Assembly: GCF_014396975.1 (NCBI RefSeq)
Contig: NZ_CP060719.1
Location: 1,026,001-1,090,000, forward strand
Source: Thermomonas carbonis
GTDB taxonomy: Bacteria > Pseudomonadota > Gammaproteobacteria > Xanthomonadales > Xanthomonadaceae
Length of the DNA: 64,000 nt
Direction: 5' to 3'
Shown here: positions 17,431-27,441 of the stretch, piece after piece
Position numbering within the stretch: position 1 is the stretch's first letter
Layout: each line of letters opens with the position of its first letter
Notes under the pieces: model-generated
The model's input: only the letters and a program-made list of their open reading frames with translations
What the model was told of the DNA's origin: nothing
Databases searched by the model: none
Program-made: the position numbers and the translations under genes

Positions 17431-17658
17431 ATGGGCAGTTTCAGCATCTGGCACTGGCTGATCGTGTTGGTGATCGTGCTGCTGGTGTTCGGCACCAAGC
17501 GCCTGACCTCCGGCGCGCGCGATGTCGGCAAGGCGGTGGACGAGTTCAAGAAAGGCATGCGCGGCGATGACGACAAGCCGGCTGCTCGGCTTGGGGGCGA
17601 CAAGGCGTCGTCCGACAGCGAACAACGCGATCGCGACCGCGACGACGTCGCCCGCTAA
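17431..17658 (+). CDS. tatA: Sec-independent translocase subunit TatA
   Basis: Pore-forming subunit of the twin-arginine system that exports folded proteins. The 75-residue product has one N-terminal membrane helix ([15 protein letters not shown]), the conserved FGTKRL hinge, an amphipathic helix ([15 protein letters not shown]) and a charged, disordered tail. First gene of tatA-tatB-tatC. Confidence 0.95.
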   Translation: MGSFSIWHWLIVLVIVLLVFGTKRLTSGARDVGKAVDEFKKGMRGDDDKPAARLGGDKASSDSEQRDRDRDDVAR

Positions 17659-17676
17659 GCCGCGTCGCGGCATCCG

Positions 17677-18024
17677 ATGTTCGATTTCTCCTTCGGCGAG
17701 CTGATGGTCGTCGCCCTGGTGGCGCTGATCGTGCTGGGTCCCGAGCGCCTGCCCAAGGCCGCGCGCTTCACCGGCCTGTGGGTGCGGCGCGCGCGCGCGC
17801 AGTGGTATTCGGTGAAGTCCGAACTGGAGCAGGAACTGGCCAGCGACGAACTCAAGCGCAGCCTGCACGCCGGCCGCGAGGCGATGCGCGAGACCGAAAG
17901 CCACCTGCGCGATGTTGCCGGCGACATCGAGCGCAGCGCCTCGCCGACATCGACATCGACATCGACATCGACATCGACGACCGACGATCAAGCCCGCACC
18001 CCGGAACCACGCCGCGATGACTGA
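17677..18024 (+). CDS. tatB: Sec-independent translocase subunit TatB
   Basis: Partner of TatC in the receptor complex for twin-arginine signal peptides. The 115-residue product has the N-terminal helix FDFSFGELMVVALVALIVLGPERLP with the Glu and GPERLP features of TatB, and a long amphipathic helix. The tail carries a perfect Ser-Thr run encoded by a six-base tandem repeat (17945-17980). The last eight bases overlap tatC. Confidence 0.94.
   Translation: MFDFSFGELMVVALVALIVLGPERLPKAARFTGLWVRRARAQWYSVKSELEQELASDELKRSLHAGREAMRETESHLRDVAGDIERSASPTSTSTSTSTSTTDDQARTPEPRRDD
17945..17980 (+). repeat. In-frame hexanucleotide tandem repeat (cgacat) in tatB
   Basis: Five perfect cgacat units plus one cgacga variant encode alternating Thr and Ser in the disordered tail of TatB. 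The unit is six bases, so gain or loss of copies would keep the frame. Confidence 0.9.
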
Positions 18025-18772
18025 TGCCGGCGACGACAGCGAACGCCCACTGATCGCGCACCTGCTGGAGCTGCGCACGCGCCTGCTGCGTGGCGTGGTC
18101 GGCTTGGTCGTGGTGTTGCTGTGCCTGCTGCCGTTCGCCAACAAGCTGTATGCGCTGCTGGCGCAGCCGCTGCTGGACAAGCTACCCAAGGGCGGCCAGC
18201 TGATCGCGACGCAAGTCGCCAGTCCGTTCTTCGCGCCGATGAAGCTGGCGTTCTTCGTGGCCCTGGTCGTGGCGATGCCGTGGCTGCTGTACCAGGCATG
18301 GGCCTTCGTGGCACCGGGCCTGTACCGTCGCGAAAAAAAGCTGGCGCTGCCGCTGCTGAGTTCCGCGTTGCTGCTGTTCTATTCCGGCTGCGCGTTCGCG
18401 TATTTCCTGGTGCTGCCGACGGTGTTCGGCTTCCTCGCCAGCGTGACCCCGGACGGGGTGGCGATGATGACCGATATCAGCAGTTATCTGGATTTCGTGC
18501 TGGTGCTGTTCCTCGCCTTCGGGCTGGCCTTCGAGCTGCCGGTGGCGCTGGTGATCCTGGTCCTGCTGGGCTGGGTCACGCCCGCGCAATTGCGCGAGGG
18601 CCGCGGTTACGCGGTGGTGGGGATCTTCGTCATCGCCGCGATCGTGACCCCGCCGGACGTGATTTCCCAGCTGATGCTGGCGATCCCGATGTGCCTGCTG
18701 TACGAGGCGGGGATCCTGGCGGCGCTGATGGTGGTGCCACGAGCGAATGCCGATGGCGCGCGCACCGACTGA
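18017..18772 (+). CDS. tatC: Sec-independent translocase subunit TatC
   Basis: Integral membrane receptor for twin-arginine signal peptides. The 251-residue product shows the TatC N-terminus (LIAHLLELRTRLLR), PWLLYQAWAFVAPGLYRREKK, and six membrane segments including the VTPPDVISQLMLAIPMCLLYE region. The start at 18017 overlaps the tatB stop by eight bases. Confidence 0.95.
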   Translation: MTDAGDDSERPLIAHLLELRTRLLRGVVGLVVVLLCLLPFANKLYALLAQPLLDKLPKGGQLIATQVASPFFAPMKLAFFVALVVAMPWLLYQAWAFVAPGLYRREKKLALPLLSSALLLFYSGCAFAYFLVLPTVFGFLASVTPDGVAMMTDISSYLDFVLVLFLAFGLAFELPVALVILVLLGWVTPAQLREGRGYAVVGIFVIAAIVTPPDVISQLMLAIPMCLLYEAGILAALMVVPRANADGARTD

Positions 18773-19460
18773 GCGGCCGCTGGCGGGCCTGATGCCGCGC
18801 ACCGTGGCATGGACGCTCGACGCCGCCTGCCTGCTGCCCCTGGTCGCCTTGCTGGGCAGCGCGCGGATGGCCGACGCCTTCGTCCGGGCACGGGTGGCGA
18901 TGGACGCGCTATCGGCCGCCTTGCCGCGATTGCTGGAGCAGGCGATCGGCGGTGTACCCGATCCGATGACGCTGGCGCGTGTCTGGCTGACCGACCCTGC
19001 GTTGGCTGCCGCCAGCGCCACGCTGCACTCGGCGCTGTGGGATCTGCTGCTGACGCCGCTGCTGCTGTACATGCTGCTGGCCTGCGTGTGGACGGTCGGC
19101 TTCGAAGCCTCGTCCTGGCAGGCCACGCCGGGCAAGCGCGCGCTGGGCCTGACCGTGGTCGACCGCGACGGTCGCCGGCTGCGCAGCGGTGGCGCGCTGC
19201 TGCGTTTCCTTGCCGCCGGGCTGTCGTGGCTGACCCTCAACATCGGCCATGCGCTGGCCGGGTTCAAGCCTCACCTGGCCCTGCATGATCATGCGAGCGG
19301 CAGCCGCGTGCTGGCCGCGCGCGACCGGCCGCCCATGCCGGCATGGGCATGGGCTTGGCTGACGATACTGGGCGTGGCGTTCGTGATTGCGGCGACGTGG
19401 GGCTTCGTGTGGATGCAGGCCACCATGCAGGCGGCAATGCAGCACGTCCTCGGCGTGTGA
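18747..19460 (+). CDS. RDD-family membrane protein
   Basis: A 237-residue protein with three or more membrane segments and the RDD signature: an N-terminal R/D pair in PRTVAWTLDAACLL, the WQATPGKRALGLTVVDRDG block, and a C-terminal helix pair. Family roles are unclear, with some linked to ion transport. It overlaps tatC by 26 bases; an ATG at 18753 is an alternative start. Converges on the next gene with one base between them. Confidence 0.82.
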   Translation: MPMARAPTERPLAGLMPRTVAWTLDAACLLPLVALLGSARMADAFVRARVAMDALSAALPRLLEQAIGGVPDPMTLARVWLTDPALAAASATLHSALWDLLLTPLLLYMLLACVWTVGFEASSWQATPGKRALGLTVVDRDGRRLRSGGALLRFLAAGLSWLTLNIGHALAGFKPHLALHDHASGSRVLAARDRPPMPAWAWAWLTILGVAFVIAATWGFVWMQATMQAAMQHVLGV

Positions 19461-19461
19461 C

Positions 19462-20394
19462 TCAGGCCTCGAAGCCGTGCACCACCGGCGGGGCCGGTGG
19501 CAGCGACGACGCATCGCCGAAGGTGTCGCGCCAGGCCAAGTAAGCGGCACCTACCACCAGCACCAGCACCAGTGCAGCGAAGCCAAGCATCACCAGCATG
19601 CTCAGCGCACCGCCGACCGCAGCGTGGATCGCACTGCCCAGCATCCCCAACAGGGCGGCGACCAGGGCCACCACGACCGCCGCGACCACCAGCGCACCGA
19701 CGAACATCACGCCGGCGAGCAGATTGGCACCGACGTTGCGCACCGCCGCGCGCAGGCTGTTGCGCAGCGCCTCACCGAGCTTGTTGCCGGAGAACAGCAT
19801 CAGCGGGATCGAGAACAGCATCAGCGCGTAGCTGAAATAGTTGAAGGCCAGCTGCACCAGGAACAGCAGCCCCGCATTGGCCGGCTGCGGCATGGTCGGC
19901 TGGGTGCCACTCATCGCCTGCTGCATCGCCTGCAGGTAATCGCGCCAGTAATCGCTGCCGGCGATGCCGACCATCAGCACGCCACCGACCACGGTCATCG
20001 CGATCTGCACCAGTCCGAGCAGGGCCAGGCTGCGGCCCTGGGCGGTGCGCAGCGGCGCGAACACGTCGCGGGCGCGTACCGGCCGGCCGGCTTCGGCCTC
20101 GCGGACCACGTGCATCAGGCCGCCCAGCAGGATCGGCACCAGGAACATCACCAGCAGGGTCAGCGGGATCGCCACCGCCATCACCAGGCGCAGATCCGGT
20201 GCCTGACCCGCGGTCGCGCTGCCCGCGCCGACCATCACCGCCAGCACCAGCGCCATCAGCATCGCCGCCGTGTACAGCGCCAGGATCATCAGCATCGCGG
20301 CTCCGAACACCGCGCGCGGGTTCCTCCCGCCCAGGTCGATGGCCTGCTTGAACCAGGCAAGGCCCTGGCCGACCGGCAACGCGCGAATGTCCAT
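19462..20394 (-). CDS. Multi-pass membrane protein, BPSS1780-like
   Basis: A 310-residue hydrophobic protein with six to seven membrane segments, starting MDIRALPVGQGLAWFKQA and carrying a cytoplasmic loop REAEAGRPVRARDVFAPL, features that recall the BPSS1780 family of unknown function. The C-terminal tail is short and Pro-rich. The ATG follows cgaggatcc. No transport signature is recognised. Confidence 0.75.
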   Translation of the reverse strand: MDIRALPVGQGLAWFKQAIDLGGRNPRAVFGAAMLMILALYTAAMLMALVLAVMVGAGSATAGQAPDLRLVMAVAIPLTLLVMFLVPILLGGLMHVVREAEAGRPVRARDVFAPLRTAQGRSLALLGLVQIAMTVVGGVLMVGIAGSDYWRDYLQAMQQAMSGTQPTMPQPANAGLLFLVQLAFNYFSYALMLFSIPLMLFSGNKLGEALRNSLRAAVRNVGANLLAGVMFVGALVVAAVVVALVAALLGMLGSAIHAAVGGALSMLVMLGFAALVLVLVVGAAYLAWRDTFGDASSLPPAPPVVHGFEA

Positions 20395-20416
20395 GAGGAT
20401 CCTCGGGAAGAGGCGC

Positions 20417-21154
20417 TCAGGATACCGGAGCGTGGTCCCGGCTCCGCGCGAATGCGACGAAACGACGCAGGATCCGGCGTGCCTGCGGTGCCGCATGCAC
20501 CTCGCCGGCCAACTGTTTGCCGCAGCGGTTTTCGCGCGCCAACGCGTCATGCCGGGCGCGGATGTAGCCGCGCATGTGCCCGGCGCTGAACTCGGGATGG
20601 AATTGCACGCCCCATGCGGCCCGGCCCCAGCGAAAGGCGTGGCAGGCATCGTGGTCGTTGTGGGCCAGCACGATGGCGTCCGCTGGCGGTCGCAGCACGC
20701 TCTGCAGATGCGTGGCCTGCGCAGCGAACGGATCCGCCAGGCCGGCGAACAACGGATCCTCCTGCGCCGCCGGATGCAGGTGGATGCGCACCGTGCCCAT
20801 CTCGCGCCCGGCCTCGTTGGCCCCGACCTCGCCACCCAGCGCATGTGCGATCAGCTGGTGGCCGTAGCAGATGCCCAGCAGCGGCAGGCCGGCATGGGCG
20901 GCATCGCGCAACCATTCCGCCGTGCGTTCGCTCCATGGATGGCGGTCGGGGACCATCGCCGCCGAGCCGGTGACGATCACCCCGGCAAACCCCTCGCGCG
21001 ACGGCAGTTCATGCTCGTGCTCGACATCGACCACCACGGCGTCATCGCGATCCAGCCCGGCGGCGACGCGGATCCAGTGGGCAAAGCTGCCATGCCGACG
21101 CATCGAGGCGACGGGCTGGCCGGTTTCGATGATGAGAAAGGGCGTCGTGGTCAT
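20417..21154 (-). CDS. Class I glutamine amidotransferase
   Basis: A 245-residue stand-alone amidotransferase domain resembling the GMP synthase type. The nucleophile is Cys96 in GICYGHQL and the His186/Glu188 pair lies in QFHPEF. No synthetase domain follows. Relatives are often annotated as GMP synthase-like or as hydrolases of gamma-glutamyl compounds; the substrate cannot be assigned here. The ATG was chosen at the start of family-like sequence. Confidence 0.88.
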   Translation of the reverse strand: MTTTPFLIIETGQPVASMRRHGSFAHWIRVAAGLDRDDAVVVDVEHEHELPSREGFAGVIVTGSAAMVPDRHPWSERTAEWLRDAAHAGLPLLGICYGHQLIAHALGGEVGANEAGREMGTVRIHLHPAAQEDPLFAGLADPFAAQATHLQSVLRPPADAIVLAHNDHDACHAFRWGRAAWGVQFHPEFSAGHMRGYIRARHDALARENRCGKQLAGEVHAAPQARRILRRFVAFARSRDHAPVS

Positions 21155-21222
21155 CGGCGGTCGGGTTGATGAAACCCTGCGATCAGAACGCCGCCGAGCG
21201 TGAGCGTCAACAGGCGCGGCGA

Positions 21223-23040
21223 TCATTCGCGCGGCGGCAACACGGCGCGCACTTCCTCGATCGTGGTCAGCCCTTCGGCCACTTTTTCCAGGGCCGCCCG
21301 ACGCAACGTGCGCATGCCCTCGGCACGTGCCCCGGCGCTGAAGCTGCCCAGGTTCATGTCGGCATGGAACAGGCGACGCAACGCGGGCGTGATCGGCAGC
21401 AACTCGTACAAACCGACGCGCCCCAGGTAGCCAGTGCGCCGGCATTCCAGACAGCCGACCGGCTCCTGCGGCTGCATGACCGCCGGCAACGCCTCGCCGG
21501 GTTCCAGCACGGCCGCCCAGTCGGCATCCTCGAGCGGCGGCGCGGGGCGCTTGCAATGCGCACACAGGGTGCGCACCAGGCGCTGCGCCAGCACGCCATT
21601 GAGCGTCGACGCCAGCAGGTAGTGCGGAACCCCGAGGTCCAGCAGGCGGGTGACCGCCGACGCCGCATCGTTGGTATGCAGGGTGGACAGCACCAGGTGG
21701 CCGGTGAGCGAGGCCTGCACCGCCATCTGCGCGGTGGCCAGGTCGCGGATCTCGCCGATCATGATGATGTCGGGATCCTGGCGCAGCAGGGTGCGCACGC
21801 CGGTGGCGAAGTCCAGGTCGATGTTGTGCTGCACCTGCATCTGGTTGAACTCCGGCGAGATCATCTCGATCGGATCCTCGACCGTGCAGACGTTCACGTC
21901 GGTGGTCGCCAGCCGCTTCAGCGTGGAATACAGGGTGGTGGTCTTGCCGGAGCCGGTCGGGCCGGTCACCAGCACGATCCCGTGCGGACGCTCGACCAGT
22001 TCCTTCCAGCCGGCGGCTTCGTCGTGACTGAAGCCCAGTTGTTCGATGCTGCGGAAGGCGACGTCGGGATCGAAGATGCGCATCACGCACTTCTCGCCGA
22101 ACGCGGTCGGCATGGTGGACACGCGCATCTCGACCTCGCGCCCGCCCGGCGAGCGCGTCTTGACGCGCCCGTCCTGCGGACGCCGGCGTTCGCCCAGGTC
22201 CATCCGCGACAGCACCTTGATCCGGCTGGTCGCCGCGGTCATCACCGGCGGCGGCATCTCGAACACCTTGTGCAGCATGCCGTCGATGCGGAAGCGCACC
22301 CGCCCGACATCGCGGCGCGGTTCCATGTGGATGTCGCTGGCGCGCTGCTCGTGCGCGTACTGCAGCAGCCAGTCGACGATGTGGACGATGTGCTGGTCAT
22401 CGGCGTTCACGTCGCCGGTGCGACCCAGTTCCACCAGTTGCTCGAAGCTGGGCAGGCTGCTGCCGACCCGCACGTTGCGCGCATCGTTGCGCGCGCCATG
22501 CACCGACTGGATCACGCCGAAGAACTGCATCGTGTAACGGTGCAGGTCGAGCGGACTGACCAGCACCACCTCGACCTCGCGGCGCGCCATGTGGCGGACG
22601 TCGCCGACCCACTCCAGCGCCAGCGGTTCGCTGGTCGCCACCAGCAGGCGCTGCGGTTCGACCGCCAGCGGCAGGATCCGATGGCGGCGCGCATACGCAT
22701 GCGTCACCAGACTGGCCACCGATGACACATCGACACGCGTCGGGTCCACGTGCAGGTAGCGCATGCCCAGGCGGTCCGCCAGCCATTCGGTCAGCCGCTC
22801 CAGGCCGAGTTCGCCCGCGGGTGCCTTGCCCGCCTTCAGCTTGAGGTTGGCCAGCAACACCAGCGGATGGATGTTGCCGTCGTGGCGCAGCGTCTCTGCG
22901 GAAAAACGCAGGCGCTCGCTGTCGACGGGATCGACCATGCCATCGGCCAGCAGGGCCAGCGCCACCTGCTCGAACGCCAGGCGGCCGACCGGCAGCTCCG
23001 TCCTGACCACCTGGGAACCAGCATCGGCGCGGCTTTCCAT
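21223..23040 (-). CDS. GspE/PulE-family secretion ATPase
   Basis: A 605-residue ATPase with an N-terminal GspE domain ([15 protein letters not shown], then the recognition of upstream assembly proteins in this family) and a C-terminal T2SE motor. Walker A is GPTGSGKT near residue 360; [29 protein letters not shown] and the two CxxC pairs (CAHC, CLEC) of the zinc loop follow. It would power a type II secretion or type IV pilus-like system, but no gsp or pil gene is adjacent, so its partner machine must be encoded elsewhere. Divergent from glyQ. Confidence 0.88.
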   Translation of the reverse strand: MESRADAGSQVVRTELPVGRLAFEQVALALLADGMVDPVDSERLRFSAETLRHDGNIHPLVLLANLKLKAGKAPAGELGLERLTEWLADRLGMRYLHVDPTRVDVSSVASLVTHAYARRHRILPLAVEPQRLLVATSEPLALEWVGDVRHMARREVEVVLVSPLDLHRYTMQFFGVIQSVHGARNDARNVRVGSSLPSFEQLVELGRTGDVNADDQHIVHIVDWLLQYAHEQRASDIHMEPRRDVGRVRFRIDGMLHKVFEMPPPVMTAATSRIKVLSRMDLGERRRPQDGRVKTRSPGGREVEMRVSTMPTAFGEKCVMRIFDPDVAFRSIEQLGFSHDEAAGWKELVERPHGIVLVTGPTGSGKTTTLYSTLKRLATTDVNVCTVEDPIEMISPEFNQMQVQHNIDLDFATGVRTLLRQDPDIIMIGEIRDLATAQMAVQASLTGHLVLSTLHTNDAASAVTRLLDLGVPHYLLASTLNGVLAQRLVRTLCAHCKRPAPPLEDADWAAVLEPGEALPAVMQPQEPVGCLECRRTGYLGRVGLYELLPITPALRRLFHADMNLGSFSAGARAEGMRTLRRAALEKVAEGLTTIEEVRAVLPPRE

Positions 23041-23122
23041 CGGGATCCCCACAGGCAACGCGGTCAATCGCGGTGAGCGATACTTTAGACTGGCATGCCT
23101 GAACACGTTCGGCCCTCGGCGC

Positions 23123-24040
<918 letters not shown>

Positions 24041-24179
24041 TCCGGGTCGGCATATACGACTCCTCGTCCACGCGCCGGGTGGCGACCGCGATGGCGCCGA
24101 TCGCCCGACGGGCATAGGATCGACCTGCGGAGTCGAGGGAGCAGCCCCCCGGGCTTGCCGGCTCCAGCGGGAGGCGAAG

Positions 24180-24572
24180 ATGACAACAGTCGCAATGCGT
24201 GTCGCGGTGCTTGCCGCGATGCTCGGATCATGCTTGGGTGCCGCGCAGGCGCAGGACAAGGCACCGCGTTCGACCAGCACGCTGGTGGAGCGACTGGATC
24301 GCAACGGCAATGGTTGCGTCGACCTGGAAGAAGGCCGCAACTACGCCAGCCGGCGCTTCCATCGATTGGACAAGAACGCCGACGGCAAGCTCGATGCCGC
24401 CGAAATCCCTGCAGGCCAGCGCGACGGTGGCGACGACGGCGTGATTCCCCTGGAGGAATGGCAGGACGCCTACAGCCAGCGCTTCGCCCATCTCGACAGC
24501 AACGGCAACGGCTGCATGGAACAGACGGAAGTCGATGCCGGCCGCGCCGCGCACGCCAACGGAGGCCAATGA
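24180..24572 (+). CDS. Periplasmic EF-hand protein
   Basis: A 130-residue protein with a signal peptide (cleavage near AQAQ) and three EF-hand loops: DRNGNGCVDLEE, DKNADGKLDAAE and DSNGNGCMEQTE. The calcium-ligand positions 1, 3, 5 and 12 are largely kept. Probably a periplasmic calcium binder or sensor. The following gene starts one base after its stop codon, so the two are co-translated. Both sit between glyQ and glyS. Confidence 0.82.
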   Translation: MTTVAMRVAVLAAMLGSCLGAAQAQDKAPRSTSTLVERLDRNGNGCVDLEEGRNYASRRFHRLDKNADGKLDAAEIPAGQRDGGDDGVIPLEEWQDAYSQRFAHLDSNGNGCMEQTEVDAGRAAHANGGQ

Positions 24573-24573
24573 C

Positions 24574-25167
24574 ATGACCACCCATCGCGTCCATTTTCTC
24601 GCCGCGCTCGCCGGCTTGCTGCTGCTCGGTGCCGGCGGCACCGCCTCCGCGCAGAGCACGATCACCTGCGAATCGCGCAACGGCCAGTACCAGTCGTGTT
24701 CGGCCAATACCTCCGGCGGGGTCACCCTGTCGCGCCAGCTCAGCAGCCAGGGCTGCTGGCAGGGCGACACCTGGGGCTATGACCGCAACCGGGTCTGGGT
24801 CACCCGCGGCTGCCGCGCCGAGTTCCGGGTCGGCGGCACGTCATCCTCCGGCAACAACACCGGGGCCAAGGTTGCCGGCGCGCTGGTGCTGGGCGCGATC
24901 GTGGCCGCCGCCATCGCCAACAAGAACGACGATCGCGACGACCACTACGACAACGGCTACAACGATGGCTGGGGCAACGGCCGCGAGATCCGCTGCGAAT
25001 CCAACGACGGTCGCTACACCCGCTGCGCCACGGTGGACCGCCGCCAGCACGTGGAGATCCGCCGCCAGCTCAGCAACCAGCAGTGCATCTACGGCCGCAA
25101 CTGGGGCGTGGACGATCGCCAGTTGTGGGTCGACGACGGCTGCCGCGCGATCTTCGTGGCGTATTGA
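24574..25167 (+). CDS. Exported protein with two DUF3011 repeats
   Basis: A 197-residue protein with a signal peptide (cleavage near ASAQ) and two copies of the DUF3011 domain, each starting with a Cys-containing CES/CESND strand and ending in a (V/L)W(V)xxGCRAxF block. A Gly/Asp/His/Tyr-rich linker and a hydrophobic stretch (GALVLGAIVAAAIA) separate them. Four Cys per domain suggest disulfides. Function of DUF3011 is unknown. Confidence 0.8.
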   Translation: MTTHRVHFLAALAGLLLLGAGGTASAQSTITCESRNGQYQSCSANTSGGVTLSRQLSSQGCWQGDTWGYDRNRVWVTRGCRAEFRVGGTSSSGNNTGAKVAGALVLGAIVAAAIANKNDDRDDHYDNGYNDGWGNGREIRCESNDGRYTRCATVDRRQHVEIRRQLSNQQCIYGRNWGVDDRQLWVDDGCRAIFVAY

Positions 25168-25198
25168 GCGCCGGCATCGGCGGTTCGGCGGGGTCGGT

Positions 25199-25204
25199 TA
25201 AAAT
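25199..25204 (+). promoter_or_regulatory. Probable -10 element of glyS
   Basis: TAAAAT in GC-rich surroundings 79 bases before the glyS GTG. It would start a leader of about 70 bases that contains the hairpin at 25228-25256. Confidence 0.4.
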
Positions 25205-25227
25205 GACCGACCTTGCCTCAACGCAGG

Positions 25228-25256
25228 GCAGCGCGCCGCAAGGCCGCTGCCTTTTT
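25228..25256 (+). terminator. Terminator-like hairpin in the glyS leader
   Basis: Stem gcagcg/cgctgc plus an inner gcc/ggc stem with a GCAA loop, followed by c and five T residues. It either ends the DUF3011 transcript or acts as an attenuator after the TAAAAT element. Confidence 0.55.
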
Positions 25257-25282
25257 CGTTCCATCCCTGCCTGGATACCCGC

Positions 25283-27358
25283 GTGACTGCCTTGTCCCCG
25301 CTCCTGATCGAACTCGGCACCGAAGAACTTCCGGTCAAGGCCCTGCCCGGGCTGGCGCAATCCTTGTTCGATGGCGTGCTGGCCGCGCTGGAAAAACGCG
25401 GCGTCACCGTCGAGCGCGGCGACGCGAAGCCGCTGTATTCGCCGCGCCGGCTGGCGGTGTTGCTGCCGGGCGTGGCCAGCGAACAACCCGAGCAGACCTC
25501 GGAAGTGCTGGGCCCGTATCTCAACATTGCGCTGGATGCCGACGGCAGTCCGACCAAGGCCCTGCAGGGCTTCGCCGCCAAGGCCGGCGTTGAATGGACG
25601 CAGCTGCAGAAAACGTCCGATGCCAAGGGCGAACGCTTCGTGCATCGCGCAACCACACCGGGCGCACGCACGCTGGACTTGCTGCAGGCGGTGCTGGACG
25701 AAGCGATGGCCGGCATGCCGATCCCCAAGCCGATGCGCTGGGGCGCGCATGCCTACGGCTTCGCGCGGCCGCTGCACTGGCTGGTGGTGCTGCTCGGCGA
25801 CGAGGTCGCGAATGTCGAGACGCTCGGCATTCGTGCCGGTCGCGAGACCCGTGGGCACCGTTTCCATCACCACGGCGATGTCGTGGTCGCGCAGCCGCTG
25901 GACTATGTCGAAACGTTGCGTGCGACCAAGGTGCTGGTCGACCCCCATGAACGCCGCGCGCGCATCATCGACGAAGTCGAAACCGCCGCGCGCGCGCTCG
26001 ACGGCAATGCCCGCATCGATGCCGACAACCTGGCCCAGGTGAACTGCCTCAACGAGTGGCCGGTCGCGGTGACCTGCGCCTTCGAGCGCGACTTCCTGCA
26101 GGTGCCGCAGGAAGCCCTGGTGGAAACCATGCAGGCCAACCAGAAATTCTTCCCGGTGCTGGACGACAGCGGCCGCTTGACCGAGCACTTCATCGGCATC
26201 GCCAACATCGAATCGAAGGACGCGTCGGAAATCCGCAAGGGCTACGAACGCGTGATCCGGCCGCGCTTCGCCGATGCCAAGTTCTTCTTCGACGAGGACC
26301 TCAAGCAGGGCCTGGCGTCGATGGGCGAAGGCCTCAAGACCGTCACCTACCAGGCGAAGCTGGGCAGCGTGGCCGACAAGGTCCCGCGCGTGGCCGCGCT
26401 GGCGGAGGCAATTGCGCCGCAGGTCGGCGTGGATGCCGCACTGGCGCGCCGCGCCGCCGAACTCGCGAAGAACGACCTGCAGAGCCGCATGGTCAACGAG
26501 TTCCCGGAGCTGCAGGGCATCGCCGGCCGCTACTACGCGCAGCGCGCGGGCGAGCCGTCCGAGGTGTCGCTGGCCATCGACGAGGCCTACCAGCCGCGCT
26601 TCGCCGGCGACGATATCGCACTGTCCGGCGTCGGCAAGGTGCTCGCGATCGCCGAGCGCCTGGACACGCTGGCGGGCGGTTTCGCCGCGGGGCTGAAGCC
26701 AACCGGCAACAAGGATCCGTTTGCGTTGCGGCGCAATGCGCTGGGGTTGGCGCGGACGATCATCGAGAGTGGTTTCGACATCGATCTCAAGGCGCTTTTG
26801 GCCATGGCGAACGAATCGCTGACTGCAAAGAACGTGCAGGCCGATGCCGGCGAACTCTACGACTTCATCCTCGACCGTCTCCGCGGCTATTACACCGACA
26901 AGGGCGTGCCGACTTCGCACTTCAACGCCGTCGCCGAACTCAAGCCGACCTCGCTGTACGACTTCGACCGCCGCATCGACGCCATCGGCCTCTTCGCGCA
27001 ACTGCCGGAGGCGGTCGCGCTGGCCGCCGCCAACAAGCGCATCGGCAATATCCTGAAGAAGGTCGAGGGCCAGATCCCCAACATCGAAGACCACACCCTG
27101 CTGTCCGAGCCCGCCGAACTCGCATTGGCCGAGGCGGTGGAAGCGGTCTACGGCGAAACCGGCCACGCGCTGTCGCATGGCGACTACGCGGATGTGCTGG
27201 TGCACCTGGCGCGGCTGCGCCCGCAGGTCGACGCCTTCTTCGACAACGTGATGGTCAACGTGGACGACGCGGCGATCCGCAACAACCGCCTGGCCCTGCT
27301 GAAGCGCCTGGCGGATCGCCTGGGCAGCGTGGCCGCGATCGAGCATCTGTCGGTCTGA
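25283..27358 (+). CDS. glyS: Glycyl-tRNA synthetase beta subunit GlyS
   Basis: Beta subunit that supplies tRNA-recognition and HD-like domains to the alpha2-beta2 enzyme. The 691-residue product starts [15 protein letters not shown] after a GTG codon, and contains [24 protein letters not shown] and the C-terminal anticodon-binding region ending near [14 protein letters not shown]. Length is typical. It has its own TAAAAT promoter-like element and a structured leader. Confidence 0.95.
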   Translation: MTALSPLLIELGTEELPVKALPGLAQSLFDGVLAALEKRGVTVERGDAKPLYSPRRLAVLLPGVASEQPEQTSEVLGPYLNIALDADGSPTKALQGFAAKAGVEWTQLQKTSDAKGERFVHRATTPGARTLDLLQAVLDEAMAGMPIPKPMRWGAHAYGFARPLHWLVVLLGDEVANVETLGIRAGRETRGHRFHHHGDVVVAQPLDYVETLRATKVLVDPHERRARIIDEVETAARALDGNARIDADNLAQVNCLNEWPVAVTCAFERDFLQVPQEALVETMQANQKFFPVLDDSGRLTEHFIGIANIESKDASEIRKGYERVIRPRFADAKFFFDEDLKQGLASMGEGLKTVTYQAKLGSVADKVPRVAALAEAIAPQVGVDAALARRAAELAKNDLQSRMVNEFPELQGIAGRYYAQRAGEPSEVSLAIDEAYQPRFAGDDIALSGVGKVLAIAERLDTLAGGFAAGLKPTGNKDPFALRRNALGLARTIIESGFDIDLKALLAMANESLTAKNVQADAGELYDFILDRLRGYYTDKGVPTSHFNAVAELKPTSLYDFDRRIDAIGLFAQLPEAVALAAANKRIGNILKKVEGQIPNIEDHTLLSEPAELALAEAVEAVYGETGHALSHGDYADVLVHLARLRPQVDAFFDNVMVNVDDAAIRNNRLALLKRLADRLGSVAAIEHLSV

Positions 27359-27367
27359 CGCCTGTCT

Positions 27368-27404
27368 CCCTCTCCCGCTGGCGGGAGAGGGCTGGGGTGA
27401 GGGT
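27368..27404. repeat. Short dispersed palindrome (ccctctcccgc/gcgggagaggg)
   Basis: Perfect 11-base arms around tg, followed by ctggggtgaggg. A common intergenic repeat type in this group. It may also serve as a terminator for glyS, although no T run follows. Confidence 0.7.
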
Positions 27405-27441
27405 TAATCCCCCTTTGACGCCGCATCGGTATCCTGCCCCG

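Noticed and set aside
19462..20844. Longer 460-codon reading of the BPSS1780-like gene
   Set aside because: The extra N-terminal part is the antisense-frame shadow of the amidotransferase gene on the same strand; the membrane-protein sequence begins at 20394.
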